Positions 26,791-35,353 of a stretch of 64,000 nt of DNA are shown here, piece by piece. This DNA comes from an uncultured Eubacteriales bacterium (GTDB lineage Bacteria; Bacillota; Clostridia; Christensenellales; Aristaeellaceae), in the NCBI GenBank assembly GCA_902790015.1, contig CADAQF010000014.1, positions 1-64,000 of the forward strand. Reading direction: 5' to 3'. The position numbers were made by a program, and so were the translations under genes. Every line of letters starts with the position of its first letter. The stretch's first letter is position 1. The notes under the pieces were generated by a model that was not told where the DNA came from, ran no database searches, and was given only the letters and a program-made list of their open reading frames with translations.

Positions 26791-28242
26791 TCAGTATCCC
26801 GCTTCCGACAGAATCTGCGCAGCTGTCTCATTTCCGGCAGAGCGGGCTTTTTTGAGCCATTTGATGGCGTTCGTTCTGCTTTGCTCGACCCCCCGGCCTT
26901 CACTATACATTATCGCCAGGTTGTACATGGCTACGTCGTTGCCCGCGTCGGCAGCCTTATTATACAGTTCGTAGGCCTTGCGGTAGTTGACGGCGACCCC
27001 CAGGCCCTTATAATACAGATAGCCCAGGTTGTTCATGCAGCCGGCGTGTCCTTGGTTCGCGCCCTTGAGATACCAGTCAGCGGCTTTCCTGTAATCCCTG
27101 GTGGTGCCCTGGCCTTTCTCATACATCACGCCCAGCATGAAGCAGCTGTCCAGATCGCCGGCGTCGGCGGCGCTTTTGAAATAGGAAAGGGCATCCTTAT
27201 ACCCCTGGTTGGTTCCCAGCATGTAGGAGGTCCTGCCCAGGAGATAATCCCAGGTCGGGTTGGAGCTCTGCGGCGTGGCGGTCTTCTTGGGCGTCGCGGT
27301 CTTCTTGGGCGTAGCCGTCTTCCTGGGCGTGGGTGTTGGGGTCTTCCTGGGCGTCGCGGTCTTCTTAGGGGTCGCGGTCTTCCTGGGTGTGGGTGTCGGG
27401 GTCTTCCTGGGCGTCGCGGTCTTCTTAGGCGTCGCGGTCTTCCTGGGCGTAGCCGTCTTCCTGGGGGTGGCGGTAGGCTTCGGCGTCTTGACGGAAGCGG
27501 ACGACAGGTCGTTCAGCCGCTTCAGGCGGGTCAGCGCATCCTTGCTTCCGGCCTCCGCGGCGTCCGAATACCACTTTTTGGCCATCTCAATACTGGCGCC
27601 GACTCCCTGACCGTTTTCATACAGGTAACCCAGCCGGTACATGGCGTGGCCGTTGTTCTTGGCCGCGGCCTTCTTGTACCAGTAAGCCGCCGTGGTGTAA
27701 TCCTGCTTTATATTGTCCAGTCCGTTCTCGTATATGTTGCCCAGCGCGTCCATCGCGCCGGTATAGCCGAGATCCGCGGCCGCTTTATACCATCTGACGG
27801 CCTCCGCGTAGTCCTTTTTCAGGAGCAGGCCCTCTTCATACATCGAAGCCAGGCGGAACATCGCGTCCTCGCTCCCGCTTTCCGCAGCTTTTTTATACCA
27901 TTCGGTGGCCTTCAGCACATTGAGGGCGACGCCCTTGCCGTATTCGTACATATAAGCAAGGTCATACATTGCCCGGGCATAGCCCATGTTTGCGGCCTTT
28001 TCGTACCATTTGGCGGCCTCGGCGTAATCCACCGCGACGCCGTTTCCGTAATAATATTGGTCGCCCAGCTCGTAGTATTCGGCGGCCGACATGGCCGGTT
28101 CCGCAGCCGCTCCGCAGTTCACGCAATAGTTGCCCGTATTGCCCTTGTGTCCGCAGTTGGCGCAGTCCCACACGGCGAAGGCCGGGGGCAGGCACAAAAA
28201 CAGCAGGACCGATACCATGATCAAAGAAACTGTTTTTTTCAT
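26791..28242 (-). CDS. Secreted Sel1-repeat protein with zinc ribbon and Thr-Pro-Lys linker
   Basis: A 483-residue protein: signal peptide (MKKTVSLIMVSVLLFLCLPP), then a double CxxC zinc ribbon (CANCGHKGNTGNYCVNCG), six or so Sel1/TPR-like repeats (AEAAKWYEKAANMGYARAMY style), a linker of repeated PRKTATP/PKKTATP units around residues 250-325, and a second Sel1 block of four repeats. Sel1 repeats mediate protein-protein contacts. A zinc ribbon after a signal peptide is odd for an exported protein. The linker resembles the Pro-Thr linkers of secreted glycan-binding proteins. No function can be assigned. Confidence 0.85.
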   Translation of the reverse strand: MKKTVSLIMVSVLLFLCLPPAFAVWDCANCGHKGNTGNYCVNCGAAAEPAMSAAEYYELGDQYYYGNGVAVDYAEAAKWYEKAANMGYARAMYDLAYMYEYGKGVALNVLKATEWYKKAAESGSEDAMFRLASMYEEGLLLKKDYAEAVRWYKAAADLGYTGAMDALGNIYENGLDNIKQDYTTAAYWYKKAAAKNNGHAMYRLGYLYENGQGVGASIEMAKKWYSDAAEAGSKDALTRLKRLNDLSSASVKTPKPTATPRKTATPRKTATPKKTATPRKTPTPTPRKTATPKKTATPRKTPTPTPRKTATPKKTATPKKTATPQSSNPTWDYLLGRTSYMLGTNQGYKDALSYFKSAADAGDLDSCFMLGVMYEKGQGTTRDYRKAADWYLKGANQGHAGCMNNLGYLYYKGLGVAVNYRKAYELYNKAADAGNDVAMYNLAIMYSEGRGVEQSRTNAIKWLKKARSAGNETAAQILSEAGY

Positions 28243-28296
28243 CCGCCATCCCTCATTTTATGTTTTTTCCGGCGCCCTGCCGGTTTTTTCACGATT

Positions 28297-28325
28297 ATTC
28301 TAACACAATCCTCCGGTAATATCAA
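28297..28325 (-). promoter_or_regulatory. Promoter of the Sel1-repeat gene
   Basis: Minus-strand TTGATA (28320-28325) and TAGAAT (28297-28302), spacer 17 bases. Confidence 0.7.
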
Positions 28326-28359
28326 GCCGGATTGCGATGCCTGCCCGGAAAAATGTGTA

Positions 28360-28441
28360 CGGATTTTCCCATTTTGCATAAGCGGATTTTCCCATTTTGC
28401 ACGAGCCCGGAATTGACACAGGTTGCGTTCTTTGGTAGAAT
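28360..28441 (+). promoter_or_regulatory. Sugar ABC operon promoter with two direct-repeat operators
   Basis: TTGACA (28413-28418) and TAGAAT (28436-28441) are spaced 17 bases. Immediately upstream, CGGATTTTCCCATTTTGCA occurs twice (28360-28378 and 28383-28401), the copies starting 23 bases apart. Tandem sites just upstream of a -35 are typical of an activator such as an AraC-type or response regulator. Confidence 0.72.
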
Positions 28442-28498
28442 ACGTTAAAAAGGCGTCCGGTCGGGCCGGAGCCGAAAAAAAGAAAGGAAGTATGGTTC

Positions 28499-29746
28499 AT
28501 GAAACGGTTTCTTTCTGTATTGCTGTGCGCGACGCTTCTGTGCTCCTGCCTGAGCATCGCCCTGGCGGAAGACAAGCAGACCCTGACGGTCTGGATCCCC
28601 CAGTACCAGTTCAGCAAGGCCGAGGACGCCATCTCCGACCAGGATTTCTGGGACGGGGTCTTTGACGCCTTCGAAGCAGAAAACAACTGCGAGGTCAAGG
28701 TGGAGATCATCGGCTGGGGCGTGTACGGGGATACCTTCTTCACCAGCCTCCTCAACGAGGACGGCCCCGACGTCGTCTACGTGACCGACAATTACGACCT
28801 GGTCAAGCGCGACCTGCTGCTGGGCCTTGATCCTTACCTGACGGACGAACAGAAAGACAACGTCCTGCTGTGGAACCTCGCTCCGGAAAACGCCGCGGGT
28901 GAAAAGGTCATCGTTCCCATGGACGACGGCGTAGCCATCGGCTATGTGAACAAGGCCCTGGTCCGCGAAGCCGGGCTTGAGGAGCTTCCGCTCGAATGGG
29001 ACGCCTTCATCGAAGCCTGCAAGACCATCAAGGAAAAGACCGGCAAGGCCGGCTTCCTCCAGAACTGGGGCGCCACCAGCGGCACCAGCGCGCTGATGCT
29101 GGCCTTCTGGCCCTACTACTTCCAGGCCGGCGGCAAGATCCTGGACGAAAACGGCCAGGTGAACATCAACAACGAAGCGGGCCTCAAAGCCGTGGAATTC
29201 CTCAAGAAACTGTATGACGAAGGCGTCTTCGACGAGAACATCGTCACCGAGACCGAATCCGTCGACAAATTCGCCAACGGCGAGGTCGCCTATATCGTGG
29301 CGGACCTGAACAAGGGCAACACCTCCTTCACCGACGTCGAGTGGGAATATGTCTTCTCCCTGGTCGGACCCGCCGGCTACGGCGCCCGCACCGCGACGGA
29401 CTCCTTCGCCGTCAACAAGAAGACCCTGGAGCGCGGCAACGCCGAGCTGGCCGTGAAGGCCCTGATGTACATCACCTCCGGCGCCGTGATGGACGAGTTC
29501 CATTCCAAGATTTTCTATCTGCCCCCCTTCACCAAGGATTCCTCCTTCGTCAAGGACGAGGCCCTGAACGCTGTCACCAGCGCCCACACCGACGCTATCT
29601 ACGTCGTGGACGAATTCGAGGCCAAGAAGTCCTTTGAGGACACGCTGCAGGCCAACATCCAGGATATGTTCCAGGGCAACCTCACGCCCGAGGAAGTACT
29701 GGCGGAGACCATGGATTATTACCTGACGCAGCTGATCGATCAGTAA
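28499..29746 (+). CDS. Sugar ABC transporter substrate-binding protein
   Basis: A 415-residue family 1 extracellular binding protein (maltose/oligosaccharide type). The signal peptide MKRFLSVLLCATLLCSCLSI contains a cysteine pair; LLCSC could serve as a lipobox, with the alternative of signal peptidase I cleavage after ALAED. The mature part shows LTVWIPQYQFSKAEDAISDQ, DGPDVVYVTDNYDLVKR and KALMYITSGAVMDEF. It is followed by two permease genes, giving a CUT1 importer without its ATPase. The substrate is probably an oligosaccharide but is not defined. Confidence 0.92.
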   Translation: MKRFLSVLLCATLLCSCLSIALAEDKQTLTVWIPQYQFSKAEDAISDQDFWDGVFDAFEAENNCEVKVEIIGWGVYGDTFFTSLLNEDGPDVVYVTDNYDLVKRDLLLGLDPYLTDEQKDNVLLWNLAPENAAGEKVIVPMDDGVAIGYVNKALVREAGLEELPLEWDAFIEACKTIKEKTGKAGFLQNWGATSGTSALMLAFWPYYFQAGGKILDENGQVNINNEAGLKAVEFLKKLYDEGVFDENIVTETESVDKFANGEVAYIVADLNKGNTSFTDVEWEYVFSLVGPAGYGARTATDSFAVNKKTLERGNAELAVKALMYITSGAVMDEFHSKIFYLPPFTKDSSFVKDEALNAVTSAHTDAIYVVDEFEAKKSFEDTLQANIQDMFQGNLTPEEVLAETMDYYLTQLIDQ

Positions 29747-29757
29747 GTTAAACCGGC

Positions 29758-29789
29758 GGGCTCCGAAGGGCTTATGCCCTCCGGAGCCC
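29758..29789 (+). terminator. Intercistronic hairpin between binding protein and permeases
   Basis: GGGCTCCGAAGGGC (29758-29771) pairs with GCCCTCCGGAGCCC (29776-29789) around TTAT, one A-C mismatch, with only a short T stretch after it. This position is usual for a partial terminator that lets the binding protein be made in excess over the permeases. Confidence 0.75.
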
Positions 29790-29840
29790 CTTATTCATTT
29801 TGCTTAGAAACAGGCAAGTCTCTTGTCGGGAGGATCCTTC

Positions 29841-30749
29841 ATGACTACCGCCGTCACCCGCCGCAGGGCCTCAAAGCGCACCCGCAGGGAAGCGCTGATC
29901 GGCGCGGCCTACATAGCGCCCAGCTTCGTGCTGATGTTCATTTTCACGGTCATCCCGATCTTCCTGTGCATCTATTATTCCTTCACCAAGTACGACATGA
30001 CCGCCGCGCCGGAATGGATCGGGTTTGACAATTATGTGAAGCTGGCCGCCAACAAATACCTGGGCCTGACGCTGACCAACACGCTGCAGTACGTGCTGAT
30101 CACGGTGCCGCTGCAGACCATTCTGGCCCTGCTGATCGCCGCCTTCATCGCCGGCAGCCTGAGAAACCGCTTCGGCTCCTTCCTGCGCAGCGTCATCTTT
30201 ATCCCCGTGATCGCCTCCCTGATTGCCTCGGCGGCGGTATGGAACGTCATGTACGAGCCCAAGGGCGGGCTGATCAACCAGTTCCTGGGGCTGTTCGGAG
30301 CTGATCCCATCAATTTCCTTGGCAAAAAAACCACCGCCATGCCCTCGGTGGCGGCGGTGGCCATATGGAAAAACACCGGCTACTACATGGTCATGTATTA
30401 CGCCGGCATCATGAACGTTCCCGCGGATATCCAGGAGGCCGCCATCGTGGACGGCGCCTCCCCCTGGCAGCGCTTCCGCTATATCACGCTGCCCATTTTA
30501 AAGCCCATCACCTACATGGTGGTCACCATGGGCATCATCGGCTCCTTCCAGGTGTTTGACCTGGTGTACAAGATGACCGGCGGCGGCCCGGCCCGCGCAA
30601 CGCTGACCGTGGCCTTCATGATCTACAACTACGCCATCAAGGACAAGCGCATGGGCTACGCCTGCGCGCTCGCCGTGGGGCTTCTGATCGTGATACTGCT
30701 GATCCACGGGATACAGAACCTGTTTTTCCGGGAAAAGGAGGACGCCTGA
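29841..30749 (+). CDS. Sugar ABC transporter permease (MalF-like)
   Basis: A 302-residue membrane protein with six hydrophobic segments, starting with a basic N-terminus and LIGAAYIAPSFVLMFIFTVI. The ATPase-docking EAA loop is EAAIVDGASPWQRFRYITLP. The ATG at 29841 has GGGAGG seven bases upstream. Its stop overlaps the start of the second permease. Together with the gene before and after it forms a CUT1 importer. Confidence 0.94.
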   Translation: MTTAVTRRRASKRTRREALIGAAYIAPSFVLMFIFTVIPIFLCIYYSFTKYDMTAAPEWIGFDNYVKLAANKYLGLTLTNTLQYVLITVPLQTILALLIAAFIAGSLRNRFGSFLRSVIFIPVIASLIASAAVWNVMYEPKGGLINQFLGLFGADPINFLGKKTTAMPSVAAVAIWKNTGYYMVMYYAGIMNVPADIQEAAIVDGASPWQRFRYITLPILKPITYMVVTMGIIGSFQVFDLVYKMTGGGPARATLTVAFMIYNYAIKDKRMGYACALAVGLLIVILLIHGIQNLFFREKEDA

Positions 30750-31570
30750 TGGAACGCACAAAATCATGGACACCCGGGCGCGTCCTGGGCACGGCGCTGG
30801 TGACGCTGTTCGCCCTGTTGTGCGTGCTGCCGCTCATCTATATGGTGGCCATCTCCTTTACGGATTCTGAAAGCCTGTACATCAAGCTGTCTGACCTTCG
30901 GCCTAACCTGAGCAACTATGTATACGCCATTACCAAGCGCAATTTCGGCACCGCGCTCAAAAACAGCGTCATCACCGTCGTAGGCTCCTGCCTGCTGGTG
31001 GATGTCGTTTCCTCCATGGCGGCCTACGGCTTTGAAAAAAAGCCGGTTCCGGGCAAGGAAGCCCTGTTCCAGGGGTACCTGGCCACCATGATGATCCCGG
31101 GCCAGGTGATACTGATCCCCATGTTCCTGATGATGAACCGCATGCACCTGACCAACACCTACGCCGCCCTTATCCTGCCGATGATAGGCGCGTTCGCGAT
31201 CCTTTTGATGCGGCAGTTCATGGTGGCGGTGCCCAACGAGCTGCTGGAGGCGGCGGAAATAGACGGCTGCGGCGAGCTCAGACGCTTTGTGACCATCGTG
31301 CTGCCCCTGGTGCAGCCCGCGCTGATCACCCTGACCATATTCACCTTCAACAGCACCTGGAACAATTTCCTCTGGCCGCTGATCATCAACACCCGTTCCG
31401 AAATGGCGGTGCTTCCGGTGACGATGTCCACCCTGGCCAGCAATTCCACCACCAACTACGGCATGGTGATGGCCGGGGCCACGCTCACGTTCCTGTTTCC
31501 GTTCGTGCTGTACATCTTCCTGCAGAAACAGTTCGTGGAGGGCATCGCCCTGGGCGGGGTCAAGGGATAA
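30749..31570 (+). CDS. Sugar ABC transporter permease (MalG-like)
   Basis: A 273-residue inner membrane subunit with six predicted helices and the EAA loop EAAEIDGCGELRRFVTIVLP. The C-terminus QKQFVEGIALGGVKG is the typical MalG-family ending. It is translationally coupled to the preceding permease (ATGA-type overlap). No ATPase follows; the next 800 bases are repeat DNA. Confidence 0.94.
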   Translation: MERTKSWTPGRVLGTALVTLFALLCVLPLIYMVAISFTDSESLYIKLSDLRPNLSNYVYAITKRNFGTALKNSVITVVGSCLLVDVVSSMAAYGFEKKPVPGKEALFQGYLATMMIPGQVILIPMFLMMNRMHLTNTYAALILPMIGAFAILLMRQFMVAVPNELLEAAEIDGCGELRRFVTIVLPLVQPALITLTIFTFNSTWNNFLWPLIINTRSEMAVLPVTMSTLASNSTTNYGMVMAGATLTFLFPFVLYIFLQKQFVEGIALGGVKG

Positions 31571-31612
31571 AACTGGGCCCACGCATGCTGCGTGTGCCCT
31601 GGGACGTGGACT

Positions 31613-32350
31613 GTCAGCCAGGGCCTGCCGGCCCGTTTCGTCGGTGAAAACAGACCTGTGCAGTCTCCAAAGGCCTTCCCCTCAGAGGGGGTGAGCAGCG
31701 TCTTGGATGACAGGCCAGTGGCCTGTCATCAGCTGCGAACGGGCCGGCAGGCCCTGGTGTCTGTCAGGCGCTGAAAATGCAATTACTGTTATATATTTCA
31801 TCGCGCCTGACTGATGAGGCGGTCTCCGTTCCCATAACATTCTTTAAGTCCGGATGTTTTTTAGTGGGTGCTCACCGGAGTAACCCAGGGCCTGCCGGCC
31901 CGTTCGTCGGTGAAAACAGGCCACTGGCCTGTTTTCCGGGCCCTCCTCACCCCAGGGCCTGCCGGCCCGTTCGGCGCTAAAAAAGGTCCACTGGACCTTT
32001 TTTCGGGCACGCCTCACCCCAAAAGGCTTTCCCTTGGAGGGGAAGCTGTCAGGCGCGGAAAATGCTTATGATCATAATTCACTTTCTACGCGCCTGACTG
32101 ATGAGGTGTTCTCCGTTCCCTTAACATTCTTTAAGTCCGGATGTTTTTGCGGGTGCTTAGCCAAGTAACCCAGGGCCTGCCGGCCCGTTCGGTACTGAAA
32201 ATGATCCACTGGATCATTTTCCGGGCGTACCTCACCCACCGGACCGTTTTCCGAGACGCCGCTCACCCCTCCGGGTTCCTGCGCCATCCGCCGAATAAAT
32301 CGGCGGACTTTGGGATTCCGTGACGAAAAGAACAGGATAGCCGTTTCATC
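31613..32350. repeat. Dispersed hairpin repeat, copy C (partly duplicated)
   Basis: The longest copy. Perfect or near-perfect hairpins: GATGACAGGCC/GGCCTGTCATC (31706-31730), AAAACAGGCC/GGCCTGTTTT (31913-31935), AAAAAAGGTCC/GGACCTTTTTT (31979-32003), AAAATGATCC/GGATCATTTT (32198-32220), each around a 3-base ACT or AGT loop. Longer-range pairs are GAACGGGCCGGCAGGCCC with its inverted copies GGGCCTGCCGGCCCGTTC, and GTCAGGCGC with GCGCCTGAC. The block GCGCCTGACTGATGAGG to CCCGTTCGG occurs twice, pointing to tandem duplication inside the copy. It fills the 800-base gap between convergent genes; I see no gene in it. Confidence 0.88.
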
Positions 32351-32379
32351 TCCTCATTTATACCGTTGTTTTCAATCCA

Positions 32380-33534
32380 TTATTCATTTCGTTCGTTTGC
32401 GTTGGATCCGAAAAGCCTTTCCTTGAGCGCAAGCACCCTGCGGACGCTTTCGTCTATGCGGCTTTCCGTTATTTCCCCCATTTCTACCGCGCGGACGACA
32501 CCGTCAAAGGCCTCCTGATAACGGACCGGCAGCAGCAGTATATCCGCCCCCGCCGCAAGGCAGCGCACACACGCCTCGACCGGAGTGAATTCCTTGGATA
32601 TTGCCCCCATCTCCAGCGCGTCGGTAACGATCAGCCCTTCATATCCCATCTCCCCGCGGAGCTTTTCCGAAAGTATCAGGGAAGATACGGTCGCCGGTTC
32701 CCCGCTTCCGGTCACATTCGGTAGGGCGATGTGCGCGGTCATCACCATGTCCGCCCCAGCCCCGATGCCCGCTTCAAAGGGAATCAGCTCGCATTCCTTC
32801 AGTTCCTCCCAGGTCTTTCTGCTTTCGGCGTAGCCCAAATGGGTGTCCGTGGCGGTGTCCCCGTGGCCGGGAAAATGCTTGACGCACCCGGCGATGCCCG
32901 CTTCGTGCAGCCCCGAAAGAAACGCCGTCACCATCTGCGCGGCCAGCTTCGGCCGGGTTCCGAAGGCCCTGTCGCCGATGACGGGGTTCAGCGGGTTGGT
33001 GTTCACGTCGGCTACCGGGGCAAAGTCCACGTCCAGCCCGTACATTTTAAGGTACGCCCCGATGGTCAGCCCCGCCTCTTTCGCCTTTTCCGGCCTGCCC
33101 GTCTTGGCGATGCTGCCCATGGGAAGCACCTTCGGCACACTGAAATCGGGATGGTTCCCGATCCGCGCGACGGATCCGCCCTCCTCGTCGATGTATAGAA
33201 GCGGCCTTACCGGCCCCAGCGCGTGCAGGCACGAGGTCAGATACATAAGCTGGTCTTCGTCCACCAGGTTCTGGCTGAACAGGCAAAACCCGCCGGAGGG
33301 GTATTCCGCGTATTCCGCGCGCATTTCATCGGTCAGCATGGCATAGCCGCCTTTTCCTGTCGTATCCAGCGCCTCGGGGCGGATCACGAACAGCTGCCCC
33401 ACCTTTTCCCTGAGCGTCATCCGGCTTATCATCACGTCGATCCCCTCCGTTTCCGCCCGCGCGTTCATCCCGCCCAGGCCCATGCAGCAGGCGGCCAGAA
33501 GCGCCGCCAGCATCCGTTTTCCCGTCATTTTCAT
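32380..33534 (-). CDS. nagZ: Secreted GH3 beta-N-acetylhexosaminidase (NagZ-like)
   Basis: A 384-residue family 3 glycosidase with a signal peptide (KRMLAALLAACCMGLGGMNA). Family motifs are DEEGGSVARIG, the NagZ signature KHFPGHGDTATDTHLG with the catalytic His/Asp dyad, MTAHIALPNV and the nucleophile region IVTDALEMGAI. It removes N-acetylglucosamine from muropeptides or chitooligosaccharides outside the membrane. The signal peptide contains a CC pair but no clean lipobox. It stands alone with its own promoter, divergent from the GNAT gene. Confidence 0.93.
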   Translation of the reverse strand: MKMTGKRMLAALLAACCMGLGGMNARAETEGIDVMISRMTLREKVGQLFVIRPEALDTTGKGGYAMLTDEMRAEYAEYPSGGFCLFSQNLVDEDQLMYLTSCLHALGPVRPLLYIDEEGGSVARIGNHPDFSVPKVLPMGSIAKTGRPEKAKEAGLTIGAYLKMYGLDVDFAPVADVNTNPLNPVIGDRAFGTRPKLAAQMVTAFLSGLHEAGIAGCVKHFPGHGDTATDTHLGYAESRKTWEELKECELIPFEAGIGAGADMVMTAHIALPNVTGSGEPATVSSLILSEKLRGEMGYEGLIVTDALEMGAISKEFTPVEACVRCLAAGADILLLPVRYQEAFDGVVRAVEMGEITESRIDESVRRVLALKERLFGSNANERNE

Positions 33535-33615
33535 CTCCGCCGCCTCCCATGCGCGCGGCCCTGCCCGCCTTTTTCAAGGCCGGCTCCCCCGCAGCGGCGA
33601 TTCCTTTCTGAACCC

Positions 33616-33644
33616 AATATACCACAGAACCGACGCATCTTCAA
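33616..33644 (-). promoter_or_regulatory. Promoter of the nagZ-like gene
   Basis: Minus-strand TTGAAG (33639-33644) and TATATT (33616-33621), spacer 17 bases. The opposite strand of the same AT-rich patch must also drive the GNAT gene. Confidence 0.65.
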
Positions 33645-33674
33645 TATTATTATATCGTCAGGAGGTTTCTGATC

Positions 33675-34166
33675 ATGGACATGCTCGTCAATCTGTCCCT
33701 TTTGCCCGAAGCGGCCTGCCCGAAAGGTTATTCGATCGTCCGGGTGCTGCCGCCCGACCGGGCCCGCGTGCTCGCCTTCGTGCGGGAAAACTTCGGTGAA
33801 AACTGGGAAAGCGAATGCGGTACAGCCCTGGCCCAACTTCCCTGCCGCTGCCTGGCGGCCGTGAAGGACGGCGAGATCGTAGGCTTTGCCTGCTACGACA
33901 CGACCGCCCTGGGCTTTTTCGGCCCCCTGGGCGTAAAGGCCTCCTGCCGCGAAAAGGGCCTGGGACGGGCGCTGCTCATCTCGGCGCTTCGGGCCATGCG
34001 GGAAACGGGCTACGGCTACGCCGTCATCGGCTGGTGCGACGAAAAGGAAGCCTTCTACCGCCGTGCCGTCGGCGCCTGGCCCATCCCCAATTCCGCCCCT
34101 CAAAACAGCGTCTACCGCGATCTGTTCAGGTTTCAGCGCGAAAAGGATGGATCAGCCAAAGAATAA
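33675..34166 (+). CDS. GNAT-family N-acetyltransferase
   Basis: A 163-residue acetyl-CoA-dependent transferase. The acetyl-CoA-binding region LGVKASCREKGLGRALLISAL matches motif A (R/Q-x-x-G-x-G/A), preceded by the beta strand AAVKDGEIVGFACYD. The ATG has AGGAGG seven to eight bases upstream. The gene is 32 bases before the Gfo/Idh gene and probably cotranscribed. Substrate unknown; several features (ENFGENWESECG) recall amino-sugar or peptide acetyltransferases but not specifically. Confidence 0.9.
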   Translation: MDMLVNLSLLPEAACPKGYSIVRVLPPDRARVLAFVRENFGENWESECGTALAQLPCRCLAAVKDGEIVGFACYDTTALGFFGPLGVKASCREKGLGRALLISALRAMRETGYGYAVIGWCDEKEAFYRRAVGAWPIPNSAPQNSVYRDLFRFQREKDGSAKE

Positions 34167-34198
34167 AGGCAAATCAAGAAACATAAGAGGTGACCAGC

Positions 34199-35266
34199 AT
34201 GCGCAAGCTTTCCTATCTGATCGTCGGCTCCGGCCACAGGTCTCTTTTCTACGGCAGGATCGCGGCCCGGTATCCCTCCTTTTTCCGCGCCCTTTTCCTG
34301 ACCCGTTCCGAGGAAAAGGCGGCCTTCGTTCAAAAAAGCACGGGCGTTCCGGCCACCTGCAGCCTCGATGAGGCGCTGGCCTTTTCACCCGATTTCGTGG
34401 TGGTCGCGGTGGACCGGGGGCATATGGCCGAGGTCGTCCTTTCATGGGCGGAGCGGGGCTTCCCCGTGGCCGCCGAAACGCCGCTGGGCAAGACGCGGGA
34501 GGAGCTTGACCTTCTGTGGCGCGCGCACACGGAAAAAGGCGCTAAGATCATCAGCGTCGAGCAGTACCCCCGTCACCCGCTGATCACCGCGGGCCTGTCG
34601 CTCACCCGCCGGGGCCTGATCGGCGAACCGCAGTCGGCCTATCTTTCCCTGGTGCACGACTATCACGCGGCCGCGATGCTCCGCGCCCTGCTCAACGTGA
34701 CCGGAGAAAGCTACGTGATGCGCGGCGAACGCACGACCGCCCCGGCGCTTGAAACAGACTCGCGTACGGGCGCGATCCTCGACGGCCAGGTGACCGACCG
34801 CGTCAGGGACGTCATCCATATCACCTATTCCTCCGGCAAATGGGCGCTGTATGACTTTTCCTCCCTGCAGTACCGCACTTTCATCCACGGTCGCCACCTG
34901 GTGCTGCGCGGCGAACGCGGCGAATGGAACGATACTCAGGTATGTTTTACCGACTCCGACCATCTTCCCTGCCGCCTCCAGCTGATGGCGGAGCTTCCTG
35001 CCCGCTACCGCCATCTGGACACGCAGACCCTGCGGGACCTGCGCAAGTACTGGCAGCCCGAGCTCTTCTTATCCAACGACCACGACGAATTCGCCATCGC
35101 CTCCATGCTGTACGACATGGGCGATTACCTCTCCGGCGATCAGCCTCCCTATCCCCTGGCCGACGCGCTGGACGACGCCGCCTTCTGGCTGGACGTCGAG
35201 CAGGCGGTCACTACCCCCTGGCAGCCCGTGCAGTCCCAGCCCGCCCCGTGGAGGCAGGGAGACTGA
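34199..35266 (+). CDS. Gfo/Idh/MocA-family oxidoreductase
   Basis: A 355-residue NAD(P)-dependent sugar oxidoreductase family member. The N-terminal Rossmann fold has LSYLIVGSGHRSLFYGRIA and the fold continues through FVVVAVDRGHMAEVV; the conserved EKP-type motif appears here as AAETPLGKTREE, so the catalytic lysine position is replaced by threonine. A substrate-binding C-terminal domain follows. The ATG at 34199 is eight bases after AAGAGG; an upstream GTG at 34190 overlaps that site. Missing lysine makes a changed reaction or a lost activity possible. Confidence 0.85.
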   Translation: MRKLSYLIVGSGHRSLFYGRIAARYPSFFRALFLTRSEEKAAFVQKSTGVPATCSLDEALAFSPDFVVVAVDRGHMAEVVLSWAERGFPVAAETPLGKTREELDLLWRAHTEKGAKIISVEQYPRHPLITAGLSLTRRGLIGEPQSAYLSLVHDYHAAAMLRALLNVTGESYVMRGERTTAPALETDSRTGAILDGQVTDRVRDVIHITYSSGKWALYDFSSLQYRTFIHGRHLVLRGERGEWNDTQVCFTDSDHLPCRLQLMAELPARYRHLDTQTLRDLRKYWQPELFLSNDHDEFAIASMLYDMGDYLSGDQPPYPLADALDDAAFWLDVEQAVTTPWQPVQSQPAPWRQGD

Positions 35267-35353
35267 CCGGCGCGCTCTTGCCTGAACAGGATGCGCTTGA
35301 ATATCTGCAGTCAAATCCAAAAACCTCTGCCTCACAGGAAAGGAACAATCACC

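Noticed and set aside
27260..27610. Frame giving repeated VFLGVAVFLGV, looking like a membrane protein
   Set aside because: It is the antisense reading of the PRKTATP linker repeats of the Sel1 protein.
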